In this document: positions 7,598-8,294 of the stretch, one piece after another
How positions within the stretch are numbered: position 1 is the stretch's first letter
How the letters are laid out: each line of letters begins with the position of its first letter
Source: Desulfobulbaceae bacterium
GTDB lineage: Bacteria > Desulfobacterota > Desulfobulbia > Desulfobulbales > Desulfocapsaceae
Reading direction: 5' to 3'
Assembly: GCA_030632405.1 (NCBI GenBank)
Contig: DAOVUU010000086.1
Location: 1-8,294 of the forward strand
Length of the DNA stretch: 8,294 nucleotides
Notes under the pieces: generated by a model
What the model was told of the DNA's origin: nothing
Database searches by the model: none
The model's input: only the letters and a program-made list of their open reading frames with translations
Made by a program: the position numbers and the translations under genes

Positions 7598-8294
7598 ATG
7601 AAAATTGTTGTTCTTGATGGCTACTGCCTTAATCCCGGCGATAACCCATGGAGTCGAGTCGAAGCCTTCGGAGATCTTGTAACATATGACAAAACTGCAG
7701 ACAGTGAGGTAGTGACACGGTCCCGGGAAGCCGATATTCTTCTGACTAATAAAACCAACATCTCAGAAGAAATGATGAGTAAACTGCCGAACCTCAAATT
7801 TATAGGTGTCCTTGCCACCGGGTACAACATCGTCGAGGTTGATGCAGCCCGCAGGAGAAACATTCCTGTTTCCCATGTACCGGTCTATGGTACACCAACC
7901 GTGGCCCAAAACACCTTCGCCCTCCTGTTGGAACTCTGCAACCAGGTAGGATATCATTCCAGAGAAGTGGTTGAAAAAGGACGCTGGGCCACATCTGAGC
8001 ACTGGTGTTTTTGGGATTACCCTCTTGTGGAACTTGCGGGCAAGACCATGGGGATTGTGGGCTTTGGCCGCATTGGTCAGGCAGTGGGACGGATTGCCAG
8101 GGCATTTGGCATGAATGTTATCGCGGCAGATATCTATAAAGAATCCCCCCCTGAGTATGACTTTACCTGGAAGGAGGTTGATGAAATTTTTGCAGAGGCT
8201 GACGCCATTTCCCTTCATTGTTTTCTGACCAAAGAGAATGAAGGAATGGTGAACAGTGCCCTTCTCTCAACCATGAAAAAAACGGCCTATCTGA
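7598..8294 (+). CDS. D-2-hydroxyacid dehydrogenase, glycerate dehydrogenase (hydroxypyruvate reductase)-like, C-terminus cut
   Basis: The frame is open from ATG 7598 to the right edge, 232 codons, against a usual family length of about 315-320. AGAGGAG at 7585-7591 gives a well-placed ribosome site, six bases before the ATG. The start MKIVVLDGYCLNPGD is characteristic of the glycerate-dehydrogenase-like branch. The substrate-binding segment IGVLATGYN is at 69-77 and YGTPTVAQNTFALLLEL at 97-113. The NAD-binding Rossmann motif GFGRIG is at 155-160, and Asp178 at the end of the second strand favours NAD over NADP. The catalytic Arg, Glu and His that complete the active site lie in the missing C-terminal part. 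The enzyme would reduce hydroxypyruvate or glyoxylate with NADH, or oxidise glycerate, in the cytoplasm. It diverges from the carrier gene; no operon partner is visible. Confidence 0.9.
   Translation, partial: MKIVVLDGYCLNPGDNPWSRVEAFGDLVTYDKTADSEVVTRSREADILLTNKTNISEEMMSKLPNLKFIGVLATGYNIVEVDAARRRNIPVSHVPVYGTPTVAQNTFALLLELCNQVGYHSREVVEKGRWATSEHWCFWDYPLVELAGKTMGIVGFGRIGQAVGRIARAFGMNVIAADIYKESPPEYDFTWKEVDEIFAEADAISLHCFLTKENEGMVNSALLSTMKKTAYL

Noticed and set aside
7621..8218. Minus-strand frames of 80, 151 and 101 residues
   Set aside because: They are antisense to the dehydrogenase, which carries intact NAD-binding and substrate motifs.

Overview
The window looks like chromosomal DNA from a Gram-negative (diderm) bacterium. 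Support for this is a periplasmic binding protein with a Sec signal peptide, an AsmA-like envelope protein, and ordinary bacterial Shine-Dalgarno sites. Base composition is moderate (mid-40s % GC by eye). The overall flavour of the proteins, including the SLAC1/TDT carrier and the glycerate-dehydrogenase-like enzyme, reminds me of Desulfobacterota (sulfate reducers and relatives). That is an impression, not something the sequence proves. I see no mobile elements, CRISPR arrays, tRNAs, rRNAs or phage genes, and gene density is normal.

Layout: five genes lie on the minus strand and are read from right to left. They are a TDT/SLAC1-type carrier (7377-6292), a periplasmic solute-binding protein (6094-5069), an ABC ATPase (4863-3775), a fused double-domain ABC permease (3740-2028) and the N-terminal 660 residues of an AsmA-like protein (1980 to beyond the left edge). 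One gene is read to the right: a D-2-hydroxyacid dehydrogenase (7598 to beyond the right edge). It diverges from the carrier gene across a 220-base promoter region. The AsmA-like gene and the dehydrogenase are open reading frames cut by the window edges.

The binding protein, ATPase and permease form a complete importer. It belongs to the Fe(III)/AfuA-SfuB-FbpC superfamily and most resembles the branch annotated as 'putative 2-aminoethylphosphonate' transporters (PhnS2/PhnT2/PhnU2-type). No phosphonate-degrading gene (phnW, phnX, phnA, C-P lyase) is visible, so the substrate is open. A terminator-like hairpin with a six-T tract lies between the binding-protein gene and the ATPase gene. It would make the binding protein more abundant than the membrane complex, a common arrangement in ABC import operons. 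The AsmA-like gene follows the permease by 47 bases and is probably read from the same transcript.

The non-coding interest lies in three intergenic regions: the 205-base ATPase/binding-protein spacer with three inverted repeats, the 197-base leader of the binding-protein gene with a strong hairpin, and the 220-base divergent promoter region with a perfect -10 box and two candidate operator-like inverted repeats. I did not find a clearly new biological system here. The findings are modest and testable.
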